From NCBI GenBank assembly GCA_020854035.1, contig JADZGE010000009.1:1-64000 (forward strand): a DNA stretch of 64,000 nt, in the 5' to 3' direction. This DNA is from Burkholderiales bacterium. GTDB taxonomy: Bacteria > Pseudomonadota > Gammaproteobacteria > Burkholderiales > SG8-41. The notes under the pieces are model-generated. The model had not been told where the DNA came from. It saw nothing but the letters and a program-made list of their open reading frames with translations, and made no database searches. A program made the position numbers and the translations under genes. Below are positions 28,890 to 37,647 of this stretch, in pieces (within the stretch, counting starts at the first letter, position 1; each line of letters opens with the position of its first letter).

Positions 28890-30026
28890 TCACGACGATG
28901 TCGCGGCCGTGCCCGGCAGCCGCTCGCTGATGAGCCGCTCGATCGCCGTGAGATCGGCGTCCACCGTGAGCGGCTTCGCGCTCTGCGCGATCGCGGTATC
29001 GGGGTCCTTCAGCCCGTGCCCGGTCAGCGTGCACACCACCGTGCTGCCGGCGCCGATGCGCCCGATCTCGAGATCCTGCAGGACGCCCGCGAGCGCGATG
29101 GCGGACGCGGGCTCGCAGAAGACACCCTCGGAGCGCGCGAGGAGCTTCTGCACGCGCAGGATCTCCTGGTCGGTGCACTCCGAGAACCAGCCGCCCGACT
29201 CCCGGCTCGCGGCGAGCGCCTGCTGCCAGGACACGGGGTTGCCGATCCTTATCGCGGTCGCGACCGTTTCCGGGTTCTCGACCGGACGCCCGCGCACGAT
29301 CGGCGCCGCGCCGGCCGCCTGGTAGCCCACCATGACCGGGCGCCGGTCCGCGATCGCGCGCCTGCCGTAATCCCGCATGCCCGGGGACACCTTGAGCGCC
29401 GCGGTCTGCGCGCCGGCGGATTCCGAGTAGCCTATCCAGTGCGCGGTGATGTTCCCGGCGTTACCCACCGGCAGCGCGTGGTAGTCCGGCGGAGCGCCGA
29501 GCGCCTCGATCACCTCGAAGGCGACGGTCTTCTGCCCCTGGATGCGGTAGGGATTGATCGAGTTGACGATCTCGACCGGCAGGCGCGCGCCGATCTGCTG
29601 CACGAGGCGCATGCCGTCGTCGAAGTTGCCGCGAATCTGGAGCACCACCGAGCCATGCATCATCGCCTGCGAGAGCTTGCCGAGCGCGATCTTTCCCTCG
29701 GGAATCAGGACGAAGCACGCCATGCCCGCGCGCGCCGCGTACGCCGCCGCGGCCGCCGAGGTGTTGCCGGTCGAGGCGCAGATGATCGCGCGCGCTCCCT
29801 CTTCGGCGGCGCGCGTGACCGCCATGGTCATGCCGCGGTCCTTGAACGAGCCGGTGGGGTTCAGGCCATCGAACTTGGCGAACAGGCGCACATCGCGGCG
29901 CAGGACGCGCGGCAGGTTCACGAGCTCGACGAGCGGCGTCGCCCCTTCGTTCAGCGTGACCGCCTTCGTCCGCGGCGCGACCGGCAGCCGGTCGCGGTAC
30001 TTGTCGATGATGCCGGTGTAGTTCAA
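28890..30026 (-). CDS. thrC: Threonine synthase
   Basis: A 378-residue PLP enzyme that converts O-phosphohomoserine to threonine. The PLP lysine is in TGSFKDRGM near residue 60, followed by the ASTGNTSAAAAAYAARAG phosphate-site block, the NSINPYRIQGQKT stretch, and LPVGNAGNITAHWIGY. This is the short class II form used by many betaproteobacteria. The start is TTG 30026, which overlaps the hom stop (TTGA), with GAGGA at good distance, so translation is coupled to hom. It is the third gene of the alaC-hom-thrC operon. Confidence 0.95.
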   Translation of the reverse strand: MNYTGIIDKYRDRLPVAPRTKAVTLNEGATPLVELVNLPRVLRRDVRLFAKFDGLNPTGSFKDRGMTMAVTRAAEEGARAIICASTGNTSAAAAAYAARAGMACFVLIPEGKIALGKLSQAMMHGSVVLQIRGNFDDGMRLVQQIGARLPVEIVNSINPYRIQGQKTVAFEVIEALGAPPDYHALPVGNAGNITAHWIGYSESAGAQTAALKVSPGMRDYGRRAIADRRPVMVGYQAAGAAPIVRGRPVENPETVATAIRIGNPVSWQQALAASRESGGWFSECTDQEILRVQKLLARSEGVFCEPASAIALAGVLQDLEIGRIGAGSTVVCTLTGHGLKDPDTAIAQSAKPLTVDADLTAIERLISERLPGTAATSS

Positions 30027-31336
30027 TTCAGTTCCTCGAGGCGGATGCGCGTCACGCCGCCCGACACCACGGGCAGGCGCTCGATGCGCGCGATCGCCGC
30101 GTCCACCTGCTTCTCCACCGTGAGATGCGTCAGCATGATGATATCGACCTGCTCCTCGCCCGCGTGCGGCTCCTTCTGGACCATCGCCTCGATCGAGATG
30201 CCGCAGTCGGCGAGTATGCGCGTCACGTCCGCGAGCACCCCCGGCCGGTCCTGCACCCGCATGCGCAGGTAACAGGCCGTCTCGACTTCCGCCACCGGCA
30301 GTATCGGGATGTCCGACAGGCGGTCGGGCTGGAACGCGAGGTGCGGCACGCGGTGCTCGGGGTCCGCAGTCAGCGTGCGCGCGACATCGAGGAGATCCGC
30401 GACCACGGCCGAGCCGGTCGGCTCGGCGCCCGCGCCGGCGCCGTAGAACAGCGTCTGCCCCACGGCATCACCCTTCACCATCACGGCGTTCATGACGCCC
30501 TCCACGCTCGCGATCAGGCGTCGCGACGGGATCAGCGTCGGGTGCACGCGCAACTCGATGCCGGCCGCCCTGCGCTTCGCCATGCCGAGGAGCTTGATGC
30601 GGTAGCCGAGTTCCTCCGCGTAGCGGATGTCCTCGCGCGTCAACTTCGCTATGCCCTCGACGTGGACGGCGGGGAACTGCATCGGGATGCCGAACGCGAT
30701 GGCGGCCATGATGGTGAGCTTGTGCGCGGCGTCCACGCCCTCGACATCGAAGGTGGGATCGGCTTCCGCGTAGCCGAGCCGCTGCGCCTCCTTCAGCGCG
30801 TCCGCGAAGCCCGCGCCCTTCTCGCGCATCTCGGAGAGGATGAAGTTGCTCGTGCCGTTGATGATGCCGGCGATCCACTCGATGCGGTTCGCCGCGAGCC
30901 CTTCGCGCAGCGACTTGATGATCGGTATGCCCCCGCCAACCGCGCCCTCGAATGCGACCATGAGGTCGCGCTCCTGCGCCGCCGCGAAGATCTCGTTGCC
31001 GTGCTGCGCGAGCAGCGCCTTGTTCGCCGTCACGACGTGCTTGCCGCGGCCGAGCGCCTCGAGGATCAGGTCCCGGGCGATGCCCGTGCCGCCGATCAAC
31101 TCCACCACGATGTCGATGTCGGGATGGCGCACCACCTCGTGACCGTCGGCCGTGACGGCGGCGGCGGCACCGACGATTCGCCGCGCGCGCGCGAGGTCCT
31201 TGTCGGCGACCATCTTCATCGTGATGGCGCAGCCCGCGCGCCGCGAGATCTCCTCCTGGTTGCGCGTGAGCACCGCGTAGGTGCCGCCGCCCACGGTGCC
31301 GATGCCGAGCAGGCCGACGTTGATCGATTTCATCAT
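30023..31336 (-). CDS. hom: Homoserine dehydrogenase
   Basis: A 437-residue NAD(P)-dependent enzyme that reduces aspartate semialdehyde to homoserine. Domains: Rossmann fold with GLLGIGTVGGGTY (residues 8-20), catalytic domain with ANKALLAQHG and GGGIPIIKSLREGLAANRI, and a C-terminal ACT domain (RPGVLADVTRILADCGIS near 360) for threonine feedback. ATG 31336 or the next ATG at 31333 is the start. It lies 13 bases after alaC and overlaps thrC by four bases. This is the standard branch to threonine and methionine. Confidence 0.97.
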   Translation of the reverse strand: MMKSINVGLLGIGTVGGGTYAVLTRNQEEISRRAGCAITMKMVADKDLARARRIVGAAAAVTADGHEVVRHPDIDIVVELIGGTGIARDLILEALGRGKHVVTANKALLAQHGNEIFAAAQERDLMVAFEGAVGGGIPIIKSLREGLAANRIEWIAGIINGTSNFILSEMREKGAGFADALKEAQRLGYAEADPTFDVEGVDAAHKLTIMAAIAFGIPMQFPAVHVEGIAKLTREDIRYAEELGYRIKLLGMAKRRAAGIELRVHPTLIPSRRLIASVEGVMNAVMVKGDAVGQTLFYGAGAGAEPTGSAVVADLLDVARTLTADPEHRVPHLAFQPDRLSDIPILPVAEVETACYLRMRVQDRPGVLADVTRILADCGISIEAMVQKEPHAGEEQVDIIMLTHLTVEKQVDAAIARIERLPVVSGGVTRIRLEELN

Positions 31337-31349
31337 TCCGCGTTCCTCA

Positions 31350-32534
31350 TCACGGCAGTCCGTCCCTGCGGAACATGTCGCGGATCCCGCGCAGCGCCTG
31401 GCGCGTGCGCGCCTCGTTCTCGATCAGGGCGAAGCGCACGTGGCCCTCGCCGTAATGCCCGAACCCGATGCCGGGCGCGACCGCGATCTTCGCCTGCGCG
31501 AGGAGCTTCTTGGAGAACTCGAGCGAGCCCATCGCCCGGTAGGGCTCCGGTATCGGCGCCCACACGTACATGGTCGCCTTCGGCACCTCCACCTCCCAGC
31601 CGAGGCTCTTCAGTCCCTGGCACATCACGTCGCGCCGCCCCTGGTAGAGGCGGCGCACCGCTTCCACGCACTCCTGCGGCCCCTCCAGCGCGACGATCGA
31701 GGCGACCTGGATCGGGGTGAACGTGCCGTAGTCGTGGTAGCTCTTCATGCGCGCGAGCGCGGCCACGAGTTCGCGGTTGCCGACCATGTAGCCCACGCGC
31801 CACCCGGCCATGTTGTAGCTCTTCGACATCGTGAAGAACTCGACGGCGATCTCGCGCGCGCCCGGCACCTGCATGATCGAGGGTGCGCGGTAGCCGTCGA
31901 ACACGATGTCCGCGTAGGCGAGATCGTGCACGATGTAGACCTGGTGCTCCCGCGCGATCGCCACCAGCCGCTCGAAGAACGGGAGATCGACGCACTGCGT
32001 GGTCGGATTGCTCGGGAAGTTCACGATCAGCATCTTCGGCTTGGGGTAGCTGTCGCGGAACGCCTGGGCGACCGACTCGAAGAAGTCGGCGTCGGAGCGC
32101 ATCGGCACGTGCCGGATGTCCGCTCCCGATATCACCGGGCCGTAGATGTGGATCGGGTAGCTCGGGTTGGGCACCAGCACCGTGTCGCCCGTGTCGAGCG
32201 TCGCCAGCGTGAGGTGCGCGATGCCCTCCTTGGAACCGATCGTGACGATCGCCTCGGAATCGGGATCGAGATCGACGTCGTAGCGCGCCTTGTACCAATT
32301 GCAGATGGCGCGCCGTAACCGGAAGATGCCCTTCGACACGGAGTAGCCGTGAGTGCCGGGGCGCTGCGCCGACTCGACGAGCTTTTCCACGATGTGCGCC
32401 GGCGTGGGCTGGTCCGGATTGCCCATGCTGAAATCGACGATGTCCTCGCCGCGCCGCCGCGCCGCGAGCTTGAGCTCCCCCGTGACATTGAATACGTAGG
32501 GCGGGAGCCGCTTGATGCGTGCAAACTCTTCCAT
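31350..32534 (-). CDS. alaC: Alanine/valine-type aminotransferase, AlaC group
   Basis: A 394-residue class I/II PLP aminotransferase. The Schiff-base lysine is in [13 protein letters not shown] near residue 235; other marks are [10 protein letters not shown], the [12 protein letters not shown] loop and a C-terminal Arg in [11 protein letters not shown]. In betaproteobacteria the gene that precedes hom and thrC belongs to the AlaC/YfdZ family that makes alanine from pyruvate and glutamate. ATG 32534. The 154-base spacer to the divergent gene at 32689 must hold its promoter, which I cannot define. Confidence 0.92.
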   Translation of the reverse strand: MEEFARIKRLPPYVFNVTGELKLAARRRGEDIVDFSMGNPDQPTPAHIVEKLVESAQRPGTHGYSVSKGIFRLRRAICNWYKARYDVDLDPDSEAIVTIGSKEGIAHLTLATLDTGDTVLVPNPSYPIHIYGPVISGADIRHVPMRSDADFFESVAQAFRDSYPKPKMLIVNFPSNPTTQCVDLPFFERLVAIAREHQVYIVHDLAYADIVFDGYRAPSIMQVPGAREIAVEFFTMSKSYNMAGWRVGYMVGNRELVAALARMKSYHDYGTFTPIQVASIVALEGPQECVEAVRRLYQGRRDVMCQGLKSLGWEVEVPKATMYVWAPIPEPYRAMGSLEFSKKLLAQAKIAVAPGIGFGHYGEGHVRFALIENEARTRQALRGIRDMFRRDGLP

Positions 32535-32671
32535 CGGCGCTGCGCAAAAGGCATGATTCTATCGGAGCGGCGAAATCCCAGCAATTCAGCGGCTTAGCCC
32601 CGGCCCCTCGGCCCACCCGGCGGGCGGCCCCGGCGTGCCCGCGGGGCGCGCGCACGCCGGTGCGGAAAATA

Positions 32672-32688
32672 GGTTCTAGAATGTCCGC
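32672..32688 (+). promoter_or_regulatory. Putative -10 element for a leaderless transcript
   Basis: GGTTCTAGAAT, identical to 187-197, holds TAGAAT at 32677-32682 and is followed after six bases by the GTG start at 32689. A matching -35 is not evident. Confidence 0.4.
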
Positions 32689-33060
32689 GTGAAGCTCCAT
32701 CTCGCCGCGGCCCCCGGGCTGCAGCTTGTCACCGGCTACGGCGCCGCGCACGTCGCGGTGAACAACGTGCGCTACGAGCGCAGCGTGCTGGTGAGCCCGG
32801 ACGGCGTCGCCGAGTGGCGGGTCGGCGCCTTCGAGACACTCACGGAGCAGGACTTCGCGTTCATCGCCGCGCGCGGGGCGGAAGTGGTGCTGCTCGGGAC
32901 CGGGAGAACGCAGCGCTTTCCCCCGCCCCCGCTCGCGCACGCCCTCGCGCTGAGCGGCGCGGGTGTCGAGATCATGGACAGCATGGCCGCGTGCCGCACC
33001 TACAACATCCTCGCGGCGGAGGGGCGCCGGGTAGTGGCCGCGATACTGGTGGAGCCCTAG
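32689..33060 (+). CDS. Mth938-like/NDUFAF3-domain protein
   Basis: A 123-residue protein of the Mth938-like (DUF498, NDUFAF3) family, a small alpha/beta fold. Hallmarks are the central VLLGTGRTQRFPPP block near residue 70 and EIMDSMAACRTYNIL near 100. In mitochondria the relative helps to assemble respiratory complex I; the bacterial role is not firmly known. The start is GTG 32689 with no Shine-Dalgarno, in line with the -10 box directly in front of it. Its stop overlaps the stop of the convergent signalling pseudogene. Confidence 0.88.
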   Translation: MKLHLAAAPGLQLVTGYGAAHVAVNNVRYERSVLVSPDGVAEWRVGAFETLTEQDFAFIAARGAEVVLLGTGRTQRFPPPPLAHALALSGAGVEIMDSMAACRTYNILAAEGRRVVAAILVEP

Positions 33061-34757
33061 CCGGGCACGCGCGCGCACCCTGCCGCCGCGCGCTCAGGAC
33101 TGCGCCGCGGGCGCCGGGGCCGCGGCCGCGGGCGCCCCGGATCGCCCGAGCGGCGCCGCGGGAGCCGCTCGCCGCACTCGGCCGCCGGCAGCGGCCGCGA
33201 GAAGTAATAGCCCTGGAACTCGTCGCAGCCGTGCTCGGCGAGAAACGCGAGCTGCGCGGCGGTTTCCACCCCTTCGGCGATCACCTTCAGCCCGAGGCTG
33301 TGCGCCATCGATATCACCGCCCGCGTGATGGTCGCGTCGTCCGCGCTCTCCGTGATGTCGCGCACGAACGACCGGTCGATCTTCAGCGCATCGAGCGCGA
33401 AGCGCTTGAGGTAGCCCAGGCTGGAATAGCCCGTGCCGAAATCGTCGATCGACAGGCCCACGCCGAGGTTGGCGAGGAACTCCAGCACGCGCGTGGAGTC
33501 CTCCGTGTTGGTCATGAGGGAGCTTTCCGTGATTTCGAACTCGACCAGGCGCGGCGCGATGTCGTGCGCCTCCAGCGTGCGCTGGATGACCGCTCCCAGG
33601 TCCCGGTCCGCGAACTGCCGCGCCGAGAGATTGATCGCGACGGCAACCGGGTCGATGCCCTCGTGCTGCCACTGCCGGAGCTGCGCGCACACCATTCCGA
33701 GCACCCACTCGCCGATCTGCGTGATCAATCCCGTTTCCTCCAGCACCGGCATGAAATCGCCCGGCGGCACCAGCCCGTGCTCCGGATGCCGCCACCGCAG
33801 GAGCGCCTCCAGGCCGACGATGCCGCCGGTCGCGACGCTCACCTTGGGCTGGTAGTGGAGCAGGAACTCGCGCCGTTCGAGCGCCCGGCGCAGGCTGCTC
33901 TCCATGCTGAGGAGCCGGCTCGCCCGCGCGTTCATCTCCGGGGTGTAGAAGCGGTAGCTGTTGCGCCCCGCGTCCTTCGCCTGGTACATCGCGGCATCGG
34001 CGTTCTGGATGAGCGTGTCCTGGTCGGTGCTGTCGTCGGGGAAGAGCGTGATGCCGATGCTGGCCGTCACGTAGATCTCGGCGCCCGCGCCGGGACGGAA
34101 CGGGTCATGGAAGCTCGCCATCACCTTCTGCGCGACGAGATTGCCGTCCCGCGCGCTGGCGAGATTGGAGAGCACGATGGCGAACTCGTCCCCGCCGAGC
34201 CGCCCGACCGTGTCGCCCGCGCGCACCGCGGCCTTCAGCCGCGCGGAAACCTGCTGCAACAGCCGGGCGCACACCGCGCGGCCCAGCGTGTCGTTCACGT
34301 TCTTGAAGCGGTCGACGTCGATCAACATCACGCCCACGATCCACTCGTTGCGCCGCGCCTGCAGGATCGCCTGCCGCAGGCGGTCGTAGAAGAGCACGCG
34401 GTTGGGCAGGTCGGTCAGCACGTCGTAGTGCGCGAGGTGCAGCAGGCGTTCCTCGGCCAGCTTGCGCTCGGTGATGTCCTCCGCGATGCCGGCGATGCGG
34501 TAGACCGCGCCGCAGGCATCGCGCACGGGAAAGGCGTGATCCCGCACCCACCGGATCGTCCCGTCGGGCCGCACGACCCGGTAGGTTTCGTCGTAGCCGC
34601 CGCTCGCCGCGCTCTTGCGTGCAGCGTGAACGCGCGCGCGGTCCTCCTCGTGCACGGTCCTCACCAGCAGGCGCGGCCGGCGCAGGATCTCGCGCAGCGG
34701 ATAGCCCAGCATCGTTTCGGCCGCGGGGCTGAGGTAGAGCGCCTGCCGCCGGCGCAC
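33057..34757 (-). CDS. Open PAS-GGDEF-EAL portion of the broken signalling gene
   Basis: From GTG 34757 a 566-residue frame stays open. It holds most of a PAS/PAC domain (residues 1-95), a GGDEF domain with intact GGDEF and an RAGD inhibition site five residues before it (about 110-260), and an EAL domain with EALLRW near residue 290 and the DDFGTGYSSL metal block near 415. It could still make or degrade cyclic di-GMP if translated, but the GTG has no clear ribosome site and lies inside the PAS domain. I regard it as part of the pseudogene above. Confidence 0.6.
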   Translation of the reverse strand: MRRRQALYLSPAAETMLGYPLREILRRPRLLVRTVHEEDRARVHAARKSAASGGYDETYRVVRPDGTIRWVRDHAFPVRDACGAVYRIAGIAEDITERKLAEERLLHLAHYDVLTDLPNRVLFYDRLRQAILQARRNEWIVGVMLIDVDRFKNVNDTLGRAVCARLLQQVSARLKAAVRAGDTVGRLGGDEFAIVLSNLASARDGNLVAQKVMASFHDPFRPGAGAEIYVTASIGITLFPDDSTDQDTLIQNADAAMYQAKDAGRNSYRFYTPEMNARASRLLSMESSLRRALERREFLLHYQPKVSVATGGIVGLEALLRWRHPEHGLVPPGDFMPVLEETGLITQIGEWVLGMVCAQLRQWQHEGIDPVAVAINLSARQFADRDLGAVIQRTLEAHDIAPRLVEFEITESSLMTNTEDSTRVLEFLANLGVGLSIDDFGTGYSSLGYLKRFALDALKIDRSFVRDITESADDATITRAVISMAHSLGLKVIAEGVETAAQLAFLAEHGCDEFQGYYFSRPLPAAECGERLPRRRSGDPGRPRPRPRRPRRSPERAAAGCARVPG

Positions 34758-35373
34758 GTCGGTGATTCAGAACGCCTGCGGAATGTTGTTGGCGAGCTGG
34801 CGAAACTGCTCCTCGCTCTCCAGCAGCGCCCGCTCGGCGTCCCTGCGCTGGATGAACTGCCCGATCTGGCAGCCGATCGCCCTCACGGTGCGCAGCAGCA
34901 CCTCGTCCGGCTTCTCGATCGCGCGGCCGTAGAACTCCATGACGCCGAGCGGCGGCCCGTCGGCGAGCACGGGAAAGCCGAACGCGGAGTGTAGCCCGGC
35001 GCCGGACGCGGCCGCCCCGCGCCGGAAATCGGCGCGCGCGGTGACGTCGGGAAACCATACCGGCGCGCCGCTCTGCCACACGCGCCGCACGACCCCCCGG
35101 CCCGGCCGCCCGGTGGCGCGTCGCCGCGCCACTGCGGCGCCTCGTTGGTCATGCCCTGGCTCAACGCAACGAACCTCGCGACCGCTTCGTCGTCGATGCG
35201 CCGAGACCTCACCGCAGCAGCTTCGCCGCACGGTTCCCGTCCCAATGGTCGCCGCAGTTCCACCAGAGCATCTCGCAGATGATGCGGATGAGCCGCGGCA
35301 TCGCCTCCTCCACGGCCGCAGACTCCGAGCGCACGCGCGCGACCGCGTGCTCGATCGCCGGGTCGGCGGGCAT
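33057..35373 (-). pseudogene. Broken GAF-PAS-GGDEF-EAL signalling gene (two frameshifts and one stop)
   Basis: The pieces of one gene of about 770 codons are spread over three frames. The first piece starts at ATG 35373 (MPADPAIEHAVARVRS) and reads the start of a GAF domain (RLIRIICEMLWWNCGDHW) until TGA 35211-35209. The middle of the GAF domain (DDEAVARFVALSQGM) is in a second frame. From near 35110 the third frame gives VWQSGAPVWFPDV, AFGFPVLADG and the PAS start NNIPQAF, then TGA at 34769-34767 where family members have TGG (Trp). The same frame then continues as ITDVRRRQALYLSP and through GGDEF (with an RxxD site) and EAL to 33057. Three lesions make it nonfunctional as a whole, unless they are sequence errors. 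Confidence 0.85.
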
Positions 35374-35622
35374 TGGGTACGCCACCGCAATCGCTCAAGT
35401 TTATGAAAAACAAGGAATTAGGACCATATCCTCGTCCCGGTCGCGCCACCCGCGGGTAAGGCCCGGCGCACGCTCGTCACCGCTATCGGCAGGCGGCATC
35501 GCCCGCCGCGGGTCCTGCCGGCGGGAATCGCGGAGGAAACCGCCTCATCCGGAGGCTCGACAGCACCTCGGGATGTGGCACACTCAGCGCCTCGCACGGC
35601 GGGACGAAGCGGAAATCCGCGA
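35374..35622. other. Divergent spacer with an AT-rich patch
   Basis: It separates the broken signalling gene from moxR. The only AT-rich stretch is around 35397-35432. No open frame or RNA is supported. Confidence 0.4.
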
Positions 35623-36540
35623 ATGGCACAGCGCATCGAAGAGGTCGTCGGGCAGGTTGGCAGCATCATTCTCGGGAAGGAACGGCAAATCAGGCTCGCG
35701 ATCGCCTGCCTCATCGCGCGCGGGCACCTGCTGATCGAGGACATACCGGGCGTGGGCAAGACGATGCTGGCGCACGCGCTCGCCTCGTCGCTCGGGCTCG
35801 GGTTCAAGCGCATCCAGTTCACGAGCGACCTCCTGCCGGCCGACATCATCGGCGTGTCCGTCTACAACCGGGAAACGGGCGGCTTCCAGTTCCACGCGGG
35901 ACCGATCTTCACGCAGGTTGTCCTCGCCGACGAGGTGAACCGCGCGACGCCCAAGGCGCAGAGCGCGCTGCTCGAGGCGATGGAGGAACACCAGGTGACC
36001 GCCGAGGGAGAAACGCGGCGGCTCCCGGAGCCCTTCTTCGTCATCGCCACGCAGAATCCCTCCTACCAGGTCGGCACCTTTCCGCTGCCCGAATCGCAAC
36101 TCGACCGTTTCCTCATGCGCATCGAGCTCGGCTATCCCGACATCGAAGCCGAACGGGCGCTCCTGCAGGGCGAGGACCGGCGCGACCTGCTCGCCGATCT
36201 CGCCCCGCGCATGGACACGCAGGAACTCATCGCGCTGCAGCAGCGGGTGCAGCAGGTGCACACCTCGCCCGCGCTGCTCGACTACGTGCAGGCCCTTGTC
36301 GGCCATACGCGGCGCACCGCGGATTTCGTGAACGGACTCTCGCCGCGCGCCGCGCTCGCGATGCTGCATGCCGCGCGCGCCTGGGCCCTCATGGCGGGCC
36401 GCGGCCACGTGCTGCCCGAAGACGTGCAGGCGGTCCTGCCGCCCGTCGTGAGCCATCGCCTCGTCCCGGCCGAGCAGGTCGCGCGCGCGAACGGCACCGA
36501 CATCGCGGAGTTCCTGATCAAGCAGGTCCCCATCCCCTGA
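35623..36540 (+). CDS. MoxR-family AAA+ ATPase
   Basis: A 305-residue MoxR ATPase, thought to act as a chaperone in maturation of partner enzymes or secreted complexes. Walker A is in EDIPGVGKTML near residue 45, Walker B LADEVNRATPKAQSALLEAMEE near 110, sensor 1 in ATQNP near 145, and the AAA lid-2 at the C-terminus. ATG 35623. It begins a three-gene unit with a DUF58 protein (overlap of one base, TGATG) and a transglutaminase protein, a set found very widely in proteobacteria. No von Willebrand gene follows. Confidence 0.93.
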   Translation: MAQRIEEVVGQVGSIILGKERQIRLAIACLIARGHLLIEDIPGVGKTMLAHALASSLGLGFKRIQFTSDLLPADIIGVSVYNRETGGFQFHAGPIFTQVVLADEVNRATPKAQSALLEAMEEHQVTAEGETRRLPEPFFVIATQNPSYQVGTFPLPESQLDRFLMRIELGYPDIEAERALLQGEDRRDLLADLAPRMDTQELIALQQRVQQVHTSPALLDYVQALVGHTRRTADFVNGLSPRAALAMLHAARAWALMAGRGHVLPEDVQAVLPPVVSHRLVPAEQVARANGTDIAEFLIKQVPIP

Positions 36541-37550
36541 TGCGTCCGGGGACAGCCCGCGCTCGCCTCGTCACCCCTCACTCATCGCTCGCCCCGGTGT
36601 ACGCCTCCTTCCGCAAGCACCTGTACGACTGGCTCTTCCAGTTGCGCGGCCCGGAGGCGGGCGTCATCGTGCTCGTGCAGCGGCGCGTATTCATCCTGCC
36701 CACCGCGCACGGCGTCGTTTTCGCCTGCGTGCTCCTGCTCATGCTGACCGGATCGATCAACTACAACCTGAGCCTGGGCTTCGTGCTCACATTTCTCCTC
36801 GGCGCGCTGCTCGTGAACGCCATGCTCTACACCTTCCGCAACCTCGCCAACCTGCGCGTGTCCGGCGGACGGGCCCTGCCGGTTTTCGCCGGCGACTTCG
36901 CCCGATTCGCGGTGAACCTCGACAACCACGGCAGCGCCGTGCGCTACAGCATCGGGCTCGCGCAGGGGAAAGGTCCGGCGGAACATGTCGACGTGCCCGC
37001 CCGGGGCAGCACGGTGGTTCACGCCGCCATACACGCGCCGCGGCGCGGCGTGCTGCGTCCGGGGCGCCTGACGCTCTTCACGCGGTATCCGCTGGGCCTC
37101 TACCACGCGTGGTCCTACCTCGAACTGGACATGCACTGCCTGGTCTATCCCCGGCCCGCGCCGCCGGGCATGCCGTTGCCGCCGGCGGCGTCGAGCGCGG
37201 GCGAAGGCAGCGAACGCGGGCAGGGACAGGAGGACTTCGCCGGCCTGCGCCAGTATCACCGCGGCGATTCGCCGCGTCACATCGCCTGGAAGGTCGCCGC
37301 CCGGGACCAGGGCCTGCTCACCAAGCAGTTCGCCGGGCGCGCCGAGACCGAGCTGTGGCTCGACTGGAATGCGCTGCCGCGCGCCATGGCGCTCGAGGAG
37401 CGCCTGTCCCGGCTCGCCCGCTGGGTCCTCGACGCCCACGCCGCGGGGCTGTCCTTCGGGCTGCGCATTCCCGGCACGACCGTCGCGATCGGGGCGGGCG
37501 AAATCCAGCGCGAGCGCTGCCTCGAAGCGCTGGCGCTCCATGCGCCGTGA
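36540..37550 (+). CDS. DUF58-domain membrane protein
   Basis: A 336-residue protein with two N-terminal membrane helices (about residues 60-105) and a soluble C-terminal DUF58 domain with vWA-like character. The DUF58 signature is FAGLRQYHRGDSPRHIAWKVAARDQGLLTKQF split around residues 235-265. The ATG shares its A with the moxR stop, so translation is coupled. The N-terminus contains VTPHSSLAP, coded by a short interspersed repeat also found in the attH gene; translation may really start later, for instance at GTG 36597. It works with MoxR and the next gene in an unknown envelope function. Confidence 0.88.
   Translation: MRPGTARARLVTPHSSLAPVYASFRKHLYDWLFQLRGPEAGVIVLVQRRVFILPTAHGVVFACVLLLMLTGSINYNLSLGFVLTFLLGALLVNAMLYTFRNLANLRVSGGRALPVFAGDFARFAVNLDNHGSAVRYSIGLAQGKGPAEHVDVPARGSTVVHAAIHAPRRGVLRPGRLTLFTRYPLGLYHAWSYLELDMHCLVYPRPAPPGMPLPPAASSAGEGSERGQGQEDFAGLRQYHRGDSPRHIAWKVAARDQGLLTKQFAGRAETELWLDWNALPRAMALEERLSRLARWVLDAHAAGLSFGLRIPGTTVAIGAGEIQRERCLEALALHAP
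36569..36590 (-). repeat. Degenerate GTGAYGG-type short repeat, third copy
   Basis: CGTCACCCCTCACTCATCG matches 3529-3547 with few changes and is translated in the DUF58 gene. TGATGCGT units at 36539 and 37549-37564 near the neighbouring start codons resemble the other arm at 3404. Confidence 0.45.
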
Positions 37551-37647
37551 TGCCTGATGCGTGCCGGCGAAGGGTGAATCGCGAGGCGCGCTCGAGCACT
37601 CGCATGAGACCCCGCGTCGCCCCGCACCCGTCGCGCTTTTCCGGCCG

